Source: Simiduia curdlanivorans (GTDB lineage Bacteria; Pseudomonadota; Gammaproteobacteria; Pseudomonadales; Cellvibrionaceae). From it: a stretch of DNA of 64,000 nt. Of this stretch, positions 55,525-64,000 are shown piece by piece (position 1 is the first letter of the stretch; every line of letters starts with the position of its first letter). The stretch lies in the NCBI RefSeq assembly GCF_030409605.1, contig NZ_JAUFQG010000004.1, positions 2,405,001 through 2,469,000 on the forward strand, written 5' to 3'. The position numbers and the translations under genes are program-made. The notes beneath the pieces were generated by a model that worked only from the letters and a program-made list of their open reading frames with translations, was not told where the DNA came from and did no database searches.

Positions 55525-55846
55525 TTAAGCATAAGCACATACCTTTTTTAGAACTATTCCGCTTGTTCTGGCTCCAATACCGGTATTATTGTCATATGTC
55601 TGGCGGGTAATGCCCTATTTTTGGCGCTTAATTCCCTGCACAATGGCAAAATCCACGTTTTTATAACGAATGATTGTGGTACTGACGTACCTTTATGGCC
55701 GTTGATTAGACCGCTCGGTTATTCGTTTTTACGCTTTAAGAAGTTTTTATTAGGTCATTATTGCCTTTTCTCAGACGTAAATGTGAAATTGGTCACGTTT
55801 ATCTTCCGCAATAGTGTGGTGAAGGATCAAGGAGTTATTGGAATTC
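55525..55846. other. Promoter region of the tolC-like/adhesin genes
   Basis: About 320 bp without a credible gene; a 79-codon plus frame at 55621 overlaps the next gene and has no ribosome site. The region is AT-rich and contains the CRP-like site listed separately. It marks a break between lapB-lapC and tolC-adhesin transcription. Confidence 0.6.
55779..55800 (+). promoter_or_regulatory. CRP/Vfr-like binding site
   Basis: AAATGTGA-AATTGG-TCACGTTT matches the CRP consensus AAATGTGA-N6-TCACATTT at all but one position of the half sites. It is 47 bp before the tolC-like start, a place where CRP could act as activator of the channel and adhesin genes. Confidence 0.7.
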
Positions 55847-57130
55847 ATGAAGTTCATTAGATCGCTAATCATTGGCTTACCGTTATTGGGCACAGCTAGT
55901 TTTGTTCACGCACTGTCTTTAGAAGACGCAGTTAGGCAGACTCTTGAATCCCACCCCGAGGTCCTGGCTGCACAGCATGAATTAAATTCTCGCAAGGCTG
56001 AAGTTAGCCTCGCCAAGGCGGGTTACCTGCCAAAAGTTGATGTCACGGCGGGTGTTGGCTACGAGGAAACGCGTAACCCATCTACCTTAGATGAAACGGT
56101 TTCTTTAAATCGCAACGAATTGTCACTACAAGCCCGGCAGTTGGTCTTTGATGGCTTTGCCACCTCGGAAGAAGTGAATCGTCAGCGCGCCCGCGTGGAT
56201 AGCGCCAGCTATCAAGCTTTGGCGTCCACCGACAGCGTCACCCTGCGCACCGCGGAGGTGTATCTCAATCTGTTGCGTCAGGTGGATCTGCTCCAGTTGG
56301 CGAAAGATAGCTTGAAAGAGCATCAGAATATTTACGATCAAATGGTGCTGCGCAACCGCTCTGGTGTTGGCAGCAAGGCCGACTTAGATCAAATCTCCGC
56401 ACGTTTAGCCTTGGCCAATAGCAATTTGGTGGTGGCTGAGAACAATCTGCTCGATGCGCGCACCAACTTTTATCGCGTGGTAGGTTTCCTGCCCGACACT
56501 AAAGCCATGGCGATGCCCAGCCAAGTGGTACAGCTACCGGCGGATATGGAAGCTGCCGTGGGCGAAGCTTCCGAGCGCCATCCCACATTGCTGGCTGCCG
56601 TTGCCGATGTGAATGCCGCGCAAGCGCAATATGAGGCGGCGGGCAGTAACTACTGGCCGACCTTGCAGTTAGAAGCCGACAAAAACATCGACAATAATAT
56701 TGGCGGTGTTGAGGGGCGCGACGAAGACTTAGTGGTGGCTTTGCGTCTGCGCTACAACCTCTATAACGGTGGCGCGGATAAAGCCCGTCGCGGTCAAACC
56801 GCTTACTTGCTCGAACAGGCCCGTGAAATTCGCAACAACACACACCGTCAGGTGATCGAAAGCATGCGCTTGTCCTGGAGCAATTACGAAGCAGTGAGTA
56901 ATCAGCTGCGTTACTTGCAGGAACATGTCCGCGCCGCCAGTAGCACTAAAAAGGCTTATCAACAGCAGTTCAATATAGGCCGCCGCACGCTGTTGGATTT
57001 ATTGAACACCGAAAACGAACTGGTGGATTCCAAGCGCTCATTAATTGGTGCCAATTATGATCGTTTGTTTGCCCAGTACCGTATTTTGAATGCAAAGGGC
57101 GACCTTACTGCCTACTTAAGTGGTCAATAG
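55847..57130 (+). CDS. TolC-family outer-membrane channel (LapE-like)
   Basis: A 427-residue precursor. The signal peptide is MKFIRSLIIGLPLLGTASFVHA, in two parts, cleaved before LSLEDAV. Two internal halves of the TolC repeat are visible (residues 22-210 and 225-420), with the conserved RQLVFDGFAT/RYNLYNGGAD pair. AAGGAG is 12 bases before ATG 55847; a TTG at 55838 is closer but would put residues before the signal peptide. Together with the ABC and HlyD proteins it makes the export channel. The adhesin gene follows 84 bp later. Confidence 0.94.
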   Translation: MKFIRSLIIGLPLLGTASFVHALSLEDAVRQTLESHPEVLAAQHELNSRKAEVSLAKAGYLPKVDVTAGVGYEETRNPSTLDETVSLNRNELSLQARQLVFDGFATSEEVNRQRARVDSASYQALASTDSVTLRTAEVYLNLLRQVDLLQLAKDSLKEHQNIYDQMVLRNRSGVGSKADLDQISARLALANSNLVVAENNLLDARTNFYRVVGFLPDTKAMAMPSQVVQLPADMEAAVGEASERHPTLLAAVADVNAAQAQYEAAGSNYWPTLQLEADKNIDNNIGGVEGRDEDLVVALRLRYNLYNGGADKARRGQTAYLLEQAREIRNNTHRQVIESMRLSWSNYEAVSNQLRYLQEHVRAASSTKKAYQQQFNIGRRTLLDLLNTENELVDSKRSLIGANYDRLFAQYRILNAKGDLTAYLSGQ

Positions 57131-57153
57131 CCACTAAACTGTAAGGATACCCT

Positions 57154-57196
57154 GCCGGCCTAGCGCCGGCGTACTAGGGGCGAGGCCCCTTTGATT
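57154..57196 (+). terminator. Two hairpins between tolC-like and adhesin genes
   Basis: GCCGGC-CTA-GCGCCGGC and then AGGGGC-GAG-GCCCCT followed by TTGATTT. The second looks like a weak intrinsic terminator. Partial stopping here would set the dose of adhesin relative to channel; that is inference. Confidence 0.55.
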
Positions 57197-57214
57197 TAGT
57201 ATTTCGAGGTAAGC

Positions 57215-60200
57215 ATGGCTAATTCTTTCGCAGCAAACGTAACGTCCGCACAAGTCCTTGCCGTACAGGGGCAGGCTTGGGTTACCGATGCCAATGGCAA
57301 TAAGACGCCGTTGACTGCCAATGATCAAATCCGGCTTAACGACTTACTAAATACAGATGCACAAGCTGTGTTGGTGTTGGCTATCGGGCGCGATGCGGTG
57401 GTGACACTTGGGCAGTCGGAAAAGCTGCGTTTTGACAAGGCGTTTCTCGCCCAGCTCGATAGCAAAGAGGTTGACGGCGGCTTTCAGGAGGCGGTGAATT
57501 TCGACGCCATTGAACAAGCCATTGCCGAAGGGCGCTCGCTAGACGACGTTTTACCCGCGGCGGCAGCCGGTGAGACTGGCAGCGGCAACGCTAGCGCCGG
57601 CACCTCTGGTGTTCGAATCGATTTAACGGCGGAGCGGGTAACCCCCGAAAGTGGTTTCGAAACGAGCACGGGTGCTGACGGCAATCGGCGCTTCGACGAG
57701 ATCGGTGGCCGCGACAGCGATGGTTTGTTTGCCCCAGCGCCAACACCCATCCTTTCGATTGATGCGCTGGCTATCGACGATGTCTTGAATGCCCAAGAGC
57801 AAGCCCAGCCACTGGTGATCACAGGGCAGGCGGAGAATGTGCCGAACGGCTCTATCAATGTGATTTTTAACGGTGCTGTGTACACGGCAACGGTGGTCGA
57901 CGGTGTTTGGTCGGCGACGGTACCAAGTGCCGACTTGTTGGCTGCCGCTGATGGCCAGTACACGGTGAGTGTGACGGCCGGTACGGCGAGTGCCAGCAGA
58001 GATTTTAGTATCGATTCAGAAATTAACGGCGCCATCGGCTTTTCATCGCCGGTAACGGCTGATAATTTCTTAACCTTGGCCGAGGCTACCGGCAGTATTC
58101 CCATTACCGGTGCCGTGTCTGGTGATTTCAGCGCTGGAGACTCGGTTACCCTTACTGTTAACGGTGTCGACTACCTTGCAGCTGTCGCCGCGGATGGCAG
58201 CTTTAGTGTCGATATTGCCGGCACGGATTTACAAGCCGATAGCGATCTCTCAATTCTTGCCAGTTTTACCGCCACCGATGCTGCTGGCAATAGCCTGCTC
58301 GTGACCAACCAACTGAGTTATCAGGCCGAGCCGCTAAACCAGCCAGGTAGCCTCGTTATCACGGGTTCGGTGCAAGAAGATCAAGTGTTGACAGCGGTGC
58401 TCACCGATCCAGATGGCCTTAGCCCTGCGGTGAGCTACCAGTGGTTCTCTAATGGCGTAGCAATCGATGGCGCGACGCTATCAACCTATCAATTGGGCGA
58501 TGCCCAGGTTGGCACAGTTATCACCGTACGGGCTGTTTATACAGACGCCTTAGGCGAAACCTCTACGCTGACCTCCGCCGCCACGGCGCCGGTTGCCAAT
58601 GTTAACGATGCGCCGACAATTGAGTCGGCGACGGGTAGCACGCAAGTTGAAAATGAAGCTGTTGCTGGCGACATTGTTGCAACTTTCGTGGCGAATGATC
58701 TGGATGGGGATAATATCTCCTTCAGTATTACGAGTGGAAATGAGAATGATTATTTCGCGATAGATACGTCAACGGGCGTCGTAACCCTCACCTTAGCCGG
58801 TCAACATGCGATCGATAATTTGGGGTTAGGCGATCAAAGTATTGGCGTGACAGCAAGCGATGGCGTGAGCAGTTCGGCTGAGGCATTTGCTACTGTCGCT
58901 ATCAATCAGGTGAACGACACCTCGAGCCTGAGCCTGACCGATGGCAGCGCCACCGAAGACAGCACCGCCGCCGGTGCGGTCATGGGCGTGATCAGCCTGA
59001 GCGACGAAGAAGGCAACGCCACGGTGGACTTCACCGCGGGCAGCAACGACAACAACTACTACGAAATCGTCGGCAACGAAGTGCGCCTAACCGCCGCCGG
59101 TGAAGCCTACCTGGATGCGGGCAACAGCCTGCCCAACGTCAGCTTAACCACCAACGACGGCGTGACGGTGAGCAACACCGTGAGCACCACCTTGGTGAAC
59201 GACACCTCGAGCCTGAGCCTGACCGACGGCAGCGCCACCGAAGACAGCACCGCCGCCGGTGCGGTCATGGGCGTGATCAGCCTGAGCGACGAAGAAGGCA
59301 ATGCCACGGTGGACTTCACCGCGGGCAGCAACGACAACAACTATTACGAAATCGTCGGCAACGAAGTGCGCCTAACCGCCGCCGGTGAAGCCTACCTGGA
59401 TGCGGGCAACAGCCTGCCCAACGTCAGCTTAACCACCAACGACGGCGTGACGGTGAGCAACACCGTGAGCACCACCTTGGTGAACGACACCTCGAGCCTG
59501 AGCCTGACCGATGGCAGCGCCACCGAAGACAGCACCGCCGCCGGTGCGGTCATGGGCGTGATCAGCCTGAGCGACGAAGAAGGCAATGCCACGGTGGACT
59601 TCACCGCGGGCAGCAACGACAACAACTATTACGAAATCGTCGGCAACGAAGTGCGCCTAACCGCCGCCGGTGAAGCCTACCTGGATGCGGGCAACAGCCT
59701 GCCCAACGTCAGCTTAACCACCAACGACGGCGTGACGGTGAGCAACACCGTGAGCACCACCTTGGTGAACGACACCTCGAGCCTGAGCCTGACCGACGGC
59801 AGCGCCACCGAAGACAGCACCGCCGCCGGTGCGGTCATGGGCGTGATCAGCCTGAGCGACGAAGAAGGCAATGCCACGGTGGACTTCACCGCGGGCAGCA
59901 ACGACAACAACTATTACGAAATCGTCGGCAACGAAGTGCGCCTAACCGCCGCCGGTGAAGCCTACCTGGATGCGGGCAACAGCCTGCCCAACGTCAGCTT
60001 AACCACCAACGACGGCGTGACGGTGAGCAACACCGTGAGCACCACCTTGGTGAACGACACCTCGAGCCTGAGCCTGACCGATGGCAGCGCCACCGAAGAC
60101 AGCACCGCCGCCGGTGCGGTCATGGGCGTGATCAGCCTGAGCGACGAAGAAGGCAATGCCACGGTGGACTTCACCGCGGGCAGCAACGACAACAACTATT

Positions 60201-63200
60201 ACGAAATCGTCGGCAACGAAGTGCGCCTAACCGCCGCCGGTGAAGCCTACCTGGATGCGGGCAACAGCCTGCCCAACGTCAGCTTAACCACCAACGACGG
60301 CGTGACGGTGAGCAACACCGTGAGCACCACCTTGGTGAACGACACCTCGAGCCTGAGCCTGACCGACGGCAGCGCCACCGAAGACAGCACCGCCGCCGGT
60401 GCGGTCATGGGCGTGATCAGCCTGAGCGACGAAGAAGGCAATGCCACGGTGGACTTCACCGCGGGCAGCAACGACAACAACTATTACGAAATCGTCGGCA
60501 ACGAAGTGCGCCTAACCGCCGCCGGTGAAGCCTACCTGGATGCGGGCAACAGCCTGCCCAACGTCAGCTTAACCACCAACGACGGCGTGACGGTGAGCAA
60601 CACCGTGAGCACCACCTTGGTGAACGACACCTCGAGCCTGAGCCTGACCGACGGCAGCGCCACCGAAGACAGCACCGCCGCCGGTGCGGTCATGGGCGTG
60701 ATCAGCCTGAGCGACGAAGAAGGCAACGCCACGGTGGACTTCACCGCGGGCAGCAACGACAACAACTATTACGAAATCGTCGGCAACGAAGTGCGCCTAA
60801 CCGCCGCCGGTGAAGCCTACCTGGATGCGGGCAACAGCCTGCCCAACGTCAGCTTAACCACCAACGACGGCGTGACGGTGAGCAACACCGTGAGCACCAC
60901 CTTGGTGAACGACACCTCGAGCCTGAGCCTGACCGATGGCAGCGCCACCGAAGACAGCACCGCCGCCGGTGCGGTCATGGGCGTGATCAGCCTGAGCGAC
61001 GAAGAAGGCAATGCCACGGTGGACTTCACCGCGGGCAGCAACGACAACAACTATTACGAAATCGTCGGCAACGAAGTGCGCCTAACCGCCGCCGGTGAAG
61101 CCTACCTGGATGCGGGCAACAGCCTGCCCAACGTCAGCTTAACCACCAACGACGGCGTGACGGTGAGCAACACCGTGAGCACCACCTTGGTGAACGACAC
61201 CTCGAGCCTGAGCCTGACCGATGGCAGCGCCACCGAAGACAGCACCGCCGCCGGTGCGGTCATGGGCGTGATCAGCCTGAGCGACGAAGAAGGCAATGCC
61301 ACGGTGGACTTCACCGCGGGCAGCAACGACAACAACTACTACGAAATCGTCGGCAACGAAGTGCGCCTAACCGCCGCCGGTGAAGCCTACCTGGATGCGG
61401 GCAACAGCCTGCCCAACGTCAGCTTAACCACCAACGACGGCGTGACGGTGAGCAACACCGTGAGCACCACCTTGGTGAACGACACCTCGAGCCTGAGCCT
61501 GACCGACGGCAGCGCCACCGAAGACAGCACCGCCGCCGGTGCGGTCATGGGCGTGATCAGCCTGAGCGACGAAGAAGGCAATGCCACGGTGGACTTCACC
61601 GCGGGCAGCAACGACAACAACTATTACGAAATCGTCGGCAACGAAGTGCGCCTAACCGCCGCCGGTGAAGCCTACCTGGATGCGGGCAACAGCCTGCCCA
61701 ACGTCAGCTTAACCACCAACGACGGCGTGACGGTGAGCAACACCGTGAGCACCACCTTGGTGAACGACACCTCGAGCCTGAGCCTGACCGATGGCAGCGC
61801 CACCGAAGACAGCACCGCCGCCGGTGCGGTCATGGGCGTGATCAGCCTGAGCGACGAAGAAGGCAATGCCACGGTGGACTTCACCGCGGGCAGCAACGAC
61901 AACAACTATTACGAAATCGTCGGCAACGAAGTGCGCCTAACCGCCGCCGGTGAAGCCTACCTGGATGCGGGCAACAGCCTGCCCAACGTCAGCTTAACCA
62001 CCAACGACGGCGTGACGGTGAGCAACACCGTGAGCACCACCTTGGTGAACGACACCTCGAGCCTGAGCCTGACCGATGGCAGCGCCACCGAAGACAGCAC
62101 CGCCGCCGGTGCGGTCATGGGCGTGATCAGCCTGAGCGACGAAGAAGGCAACGCCACGGTGGACTTCACCGCGGGCAGCAACGACAACAACTATTACGAA
62201 ATCGTCGGCAACGAAGTGCGCCTAACCGCCGCCGGTGAAGCCTACCTGGATGCGGGCAACAGCCTGCCCAACGTCAGCTTAACCACCAACGACGGCGTGA
62301 CGGTGAGCAACACCGTGAGCACCACCTTGGTGAACGACACCTCGAGCCTGAGCCTGACCGATGGCAGCGCCACCGAAGACAGCACCGCCGCCGGTGCGGT
62401 CATGGGCGTGATCAGCCTGAGCGACGAAGAAGGCAATGCCACGGTGGACTTCACCGCGGGCAGCAACGACAACAACTACTACGAAATCGTCGGCAACGAA
62501 GTGCGCCTAACCGCCGCCGGTGAAGCCTACCTGGATGCGGGCAACAGCCTGCCCAACGTCAGCTTAACCACCAACGACGGCGTGACGGTGAGCAACACCG
62601 TGAGCACCACCTTGGTGAACGACACCTCGAGCCTGAGCCTGACCGATGGCAGCGCCACCGAAGACAGCACCGCCGCCGGTGCGGTCATGGGCGTGATCAG
62701 CCTGAGCGACGAAGAAGGCAATGCCACGGTGGACTTCACCGCGGGCAGCAACGACAACAACTACTACGAAATCGTCGGCAACGAAGTGCGCCTAACCGCC
62801 GCCGGTGAAGCCTACCTGGATGCGGGCAACAGCCTGCCCAACGTCAGCTTAACCACCAACGACGGCGTGACGGTGAGCAACACCGTGAGCACCACCTTGG
62901 TGAACGACACCTCGAGCCTGAGCCTGACCGATGGCAGCGCCACCGAAGACAGCACCGCCGCCGGTGCGGTCATGGGCGTGATCAGCCTGAGCGACGAAGA
63001 AGGCAATGCCACGGTGGACTTCACCGCGGGCAGCAACGACAACAACTATTACGAAATCGTCGGCAACGAAGTGCGCCTAACCGCCGCCGGTGAAGCCTAC
63101 CTGGATGCGGGCAACAGCCTGCCCAACGTCAGCTTAACCACCAACGACGGCGTGACGGTGAGCAACACCGTGAGCACCACCTTGGTGAACGACACCTCGA

Positions 63201-64000
63201 GCCTGAGCCTGACCGATGGCAGCGCCACCGAAGACAGCACCGCCGCCGGTGCGGTCATGGGCGTGATCAGCCTGAGCGACGAAGAAGGCAATGCCACGGT
63301 GGACTTCACCGCGGGCAGCAACGACAACAACTATTACGAAATCGTCGGCAACGAAGTGCGCCTAACCGCCGCCGGTGAAGCCTACCTGGATGCGGGCAAC
63401 AGCCTGCCCAACGTCAGCTTAACCACCAACGACGGCGTGACGGTGAGCAACACCGTGAGCACCACCTTGGTGAACGACACCTCGAGCCTGAGCCTGACCG
63501 ACGGCAGCGCCACCGAAGACAGCACCGCCGCCGGTGCGGTCATGGGCGTGATCAGCCTGAGCGACGAAGAAGGCAATGCCACGGTGGACTTCACCGCGGG
63601 CAGCAACGACAACAACTATTACGAAATCGTCGGCAACGAAGTGCGCCTAACCGCCGCCGGTGAAGCCTACCTGGATGCGGGCAACAGCCTGCCCAACGTC
63701 AGCTTAACCACCAACGACGGCGTGACGGTGAGCAACACCGTGAGCACCACCTTGGTGAACGACACCTCGAGCCTGAGCCTGACCGATGGCAGCGCCACCG
63801 AAGACAGCACCGCCGCCGGTGCGGTCATGGGCGTGATCAGCCTGAGCGACGAAGAAGGCAATGCCACGGTGGACTTCACCGCGGGCAGCAACGACAACAA
63901 CTATTACGAAATCGTCGGCAACGAAGTGCGCCTAACCGCCGCCGGTGAAGCCTACCTGGATGCGGGCAACAGCCTGCCCAACGTCAGCTTAACCACCAAC
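57215..64000 (+). CDS. Giant LapA-type surface adhesin with retention module (partial, open at the window end)
   Basis: 2262 residues are visible with no stop. ATG 57215 follows GAGGT. Residues 1-112 match the N-terminal retention module of type I secreted adhesins (MANSFAANVTSAQVLAVQGQ); then LPAAAAG at 113-119 is an alanine-rich site placed where LapG cleaves LapA. Three Ig-like segments follow (about 177-267, 269-372 and 374-465, the last with YQWFSNG), then a cadherin-like domain (about 466-566, DLDGDNISFSITSG). From residue 567 it is tandem 95-residue repeats to the window edge. Expected beyond are RTX repeats and a C-terminal secretion signal. The adjacent ABC, HlyD and TolC-like genes are its exporter. 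Role: biofilm or surface attachment, released by periplasmic proteolysis. Confidence 0.93.
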   Translation, partial: MANSFAANVTSAQVLAVQGQAWVTDANGNKTPLTANDQIRLNDLLNTDAQAVLVLAIGRDAVVTLGQSEKLRFDKAFLAQLDSKEVDGGFQEAVNFDAIEQAIAEGRSLDDVLPAAAAGETGSGNASAGTSGVRIDLTAERVTPESGFETSTGADGNRRFDEIGGRDSDGLFAPAPTPILSIDALAIDDVLNAQEQAQPLVITGQAENVPNGSINVIFNGAVYTATVVDGVWSATVPSADLLAAADGQYTVSVTAGTASASRDFSIDSEINGAIGFSSPVTADNFLTLAEATGSIPITGAVSGDFSAGDSVTLTVNGVDYLAAVAADGSFSVDIAGTDLQADSDLSILASFTATDAAGNSLLVTNQLSYQAEPLNQPGSLVITGSVQEDQVLTAVLTDPDGLSPAVSYQWFSNGVAIDGATLSTYQLGDAQVGTVITVRAVYTDALGETSTLTSAATAPVANVNDAPTIESATGSTQVENEAVAGDIVATFVANDLDGDNISFSITSGNENDYFAIDTSTGVVTLTLAGQHAIDNLGLGDQSIGVTASDGVSSSAEAFATVAINQVNDTSSLSLTDGSATEDSTAAGAVMGVISLSDEEGNATVDFTAGSNDNNYYEIVGNEVRLTAAGEAYLDAGNSLPNVSLTTNDGVTVSNTVSTTLVNDTSSLSLTDGSATEDSTAAGAVMGVISLSDEEGNATVDFTAGSNDNNYYEIVGNEVRLTAAGEAYLDAGNSLPNVSLTTNDGVTVSNTVSTTLVNDTSSLSLTDGSATEDSTAAGAVMGVISLSDEEGNATVDFTAGSNDNNYYEIVGNEVRLTAAGEAYLDAGNSLPNVSLTTNDGVTVSNTVSTTLVNDTSSLSLTDGSATEDSTAAGAVMGVISLSDEEGNATVDFTAGSNDNNYYEIVGNEVRLTAAGEAYLDAGNSLPNVSLTTNDGVTVSNTVSTTLVNDTSSLSLTDGSATEDSTAAGAVMGVISLSDEEGNATVDFTAGSNDNNYYEIVGNEVRLTAAGEAYLDAGNSLPNVSLTTNDGVTVSNTVSTTLVNDTSSLSLTDGSATEDSTAAGAVMGVISLSDEEGNATVDFTAGSNDNNYYEIVGNEVRLTAAGEAYLDAGNSLPNVSLTTNDGVTVSNTVSTTLVNDTSSLSLTDGSATEDSTAAGAVMGVISLSDEEGNATVDFTAGSNDNNYYEIVGNEVRLTAAGEAYLDAGNSLPNVSLTTNDGVTVSNTVSTTLVNDTSSLSLTDGSATEDSTAAGAVMGVISLSDEEGNATVDFTAGSNDNNYYEIVGNEVRLTAAGEAYLDAGNSLPNVSLTTNDGVTVSNTVSTTLVNDTSSLSLTDGSATEDSTAAGAVMGVISLSDEEGNATVDFTAGSNDNNYYEIVGNEVRLTAAGEAYLDAGNSLPNVSLTTNDGVTVSNTVSTTLVNDTSSLSLTDGSATEDSTAAGAVMGVISLSDEEGNATVDFTAGSNDNNYYEIVGNEVRLTAAGEAYLDAGNSLPNVSLTTNDGVTVSNTVSTTLVNDTSSLSLTDGSATEDSTAAGAVMGVISLSDEEGNATVDFTAGSNDNNYYEIVGNEVRLTAAGEAYLDAGNSLPNVSLTTNDGVTVSNTVSTTLVNDTSSLSLTDGSATEDSTAAGAVMGVISLSDEEGNATVDFTAGSNDNNYYEIVGNEVRLTAAGEAYLDAGNSLPNVSLTTNDGVTVSNTVSTTLVNDTSSLSLTDGSATEDSTAAGAVMGVISLSDEEGNATVDFTAGSNDNNYYEIVGNEVRLTAAGEAYLDAGNSLPNVSLTTNDGVTVSNTVSTTLVNDTSSLSLTDGSATEDSTAAGAVMGVISLSDEEGNATVDFTAGSNDNNYYEIVGNEVRLTAAGEAYLDAGNSLPNVSLTTNDGVTVSNTVSTTLVNDTSSLSLTDGSATEDSTAAGAVMGVISLSDEEGNATVDFTAGSNDNNYYEIVGNEVRLTAAGEAYLDAGNSLPNVSLTTNDGVTVSNTVSTTLVNDTSSLSLTDGSATEDSTAAGAVMGVISLSDEEGNATVDFTAGSNDNNYYEIVGNEVRLTAAGEAYLDAGNSLPNVSLTTNDGVTVSNTVSTTLVNDTSSLSLTDGSATEDSTAAGAVMGVISLSDEEGNATVDFTAGSNDNNYYEIVGNEVRLTAAGEAYLDAGNSLPNVSLTTNDGVTVSNTVSTTLVNDTSSLSLTDGSATEDSTAAGAVMGVISLSDEEGNATVDFTAGSNDNNYYEIVGNEVRLTAAGEAYLDAGNSLPNVSLTTN
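58913..64000 (+). repeat. 285-bp tandem repeat in the adhesin, 17.85 copies in view
   Basis: Units begin at 58913 and every 285 bp thereafter; 17 are complete and the 18th is cut by the window end at 64000. Each encodes the same 95 residues, beginning NDTSSLSLTDGSATEDSTAA and ending VSNTVSTTLV, with 14 acidic and one basic residue and no Lys, His, Cys or Trp. By eye only unit positions 30, 105 and 147 vary, each C or T at a third codon base. Such acidity suits calcium binding and extension in seawater. The array continues past the window, so the copy number is a minimum. Confidence 0.97.

Noticed and set aside
55621..55860. 79-codon plus-strand frame before the tolC-like gene
   Set aside because: Overlaps the tolC-like start and the CRP-like site, no ribosome site, no recognisable sequence.
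59107..63900. Ladder of identical 77-codon minus-strand frames every 285 bp
   Set aside because: They are antisense shadows of the adhesin repeat caused by its GC-rich third codon positions; no ribosome sites, and the plus-strand frame is continuous from 57215.
58913..64000. CRISPR or satellite-like array
   Set aside because: The 285-bp unit is coding, in frame (95 codons) and without variable spacers; it belongs to the adhesin gene.

Overview
The window is chromosomal DNA of a Gram-negative gammaproteobacterium. The mutS, pncC-recA-recX, guaB-guaA, xseA and fdxA genes and the rRNA sequence all have clear gammaproteobacterial character. Lipoprotein glycoside hydrolase, GlcNAc catabolism, a GluP-type sugar porter and a giant acidic adhesin point to a marine, polysaccharide-using member of the Cellvibrionales (Saccharophagus/Teredinibacter/Simiduia-like). 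That genus-level placement is inference.

Layout. 1-3600: end of an rRNA operon (spacer with boxA, 23S, 5S, terminator). 3600-5390: a scrambled patch with 5S-derived fragments, a CTTGCAG heptamer array and an orphan, probably truncated ORF that runs into the 3' end of a CPA2 antiporter gene. 5297-9335 (minus): TPP riboswitch, thiO-thiS-thiG and the antiporter gene. 9396-17443: xseA (minus), then guaB, guaA and an FHA / membrane Ser/Thr kinase / FHA group. 17719-23675: fdxA and mutS (minus), pncC, recA with two LexA-like boxes, recX, and a PsiE-family membrane protein. 24402-28996: a REP-type transposase homologue that has lost its HUH histidines, a PP2C phosphatase, a 292-bp MITE-like insertion with a 10-bp target duplication inside a terminator, and a penicillin acylase family enzyme. 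29198-34386: nagA, nagB-II and a LacI regulator, divergent from pgi, with identical 18-bp operators before nagB-II and before pgi. 34378-41545: prolyl oligopeptidase, GH3 glucosidase, an IS5-like MITE, mgsA and a sugar porter. 41998-51539: an Entner-Doudoroff/lower glycolysis cluster zwf-pgl-edd-glk-eda-gap-pyk closed by a second LacI regulator; two TTGACAGCGCTGTCAA palindromes lie between the porter and zwf. 51600-64000: a LapA-type adhesion locus with a small conserved protein, ABC exporter, membrane fusion protein, TolC-like outer-membrane protein, and a giant adhesin whose reading frame is open to the window edge.

How it fits together. Amino sugars are deacetylated and deaminated by NagA/NagB-II to fructose-6-P, which Pgi converts to glucose-6-P. 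Glucose imported by the porter is phosphorylated by Glk. Both feed Zwf-Pgl-Edd-Eda, then Gap and Pyk. Two paralogous LacI regulators with almost the same recognition sequence probably control the two halves. The adhesin has an N-terminal retention-module-like region with an alanine-rich site where LapG-type proteases cut, so regulated surface release is likely.

The most striking features are the 17.85 tandem copies of a 285-bp repeat in the adhesin, identical at protein level and differing at only three shuffled synonymous sites; the fresh MITE insertion inside a terminator; and the catalytically degenerate RAYT homologue. I did not find a wholly new multi-gene system. The FHA-kinase-FHA group and the orphan ORF at 4120 are the least explained genes.
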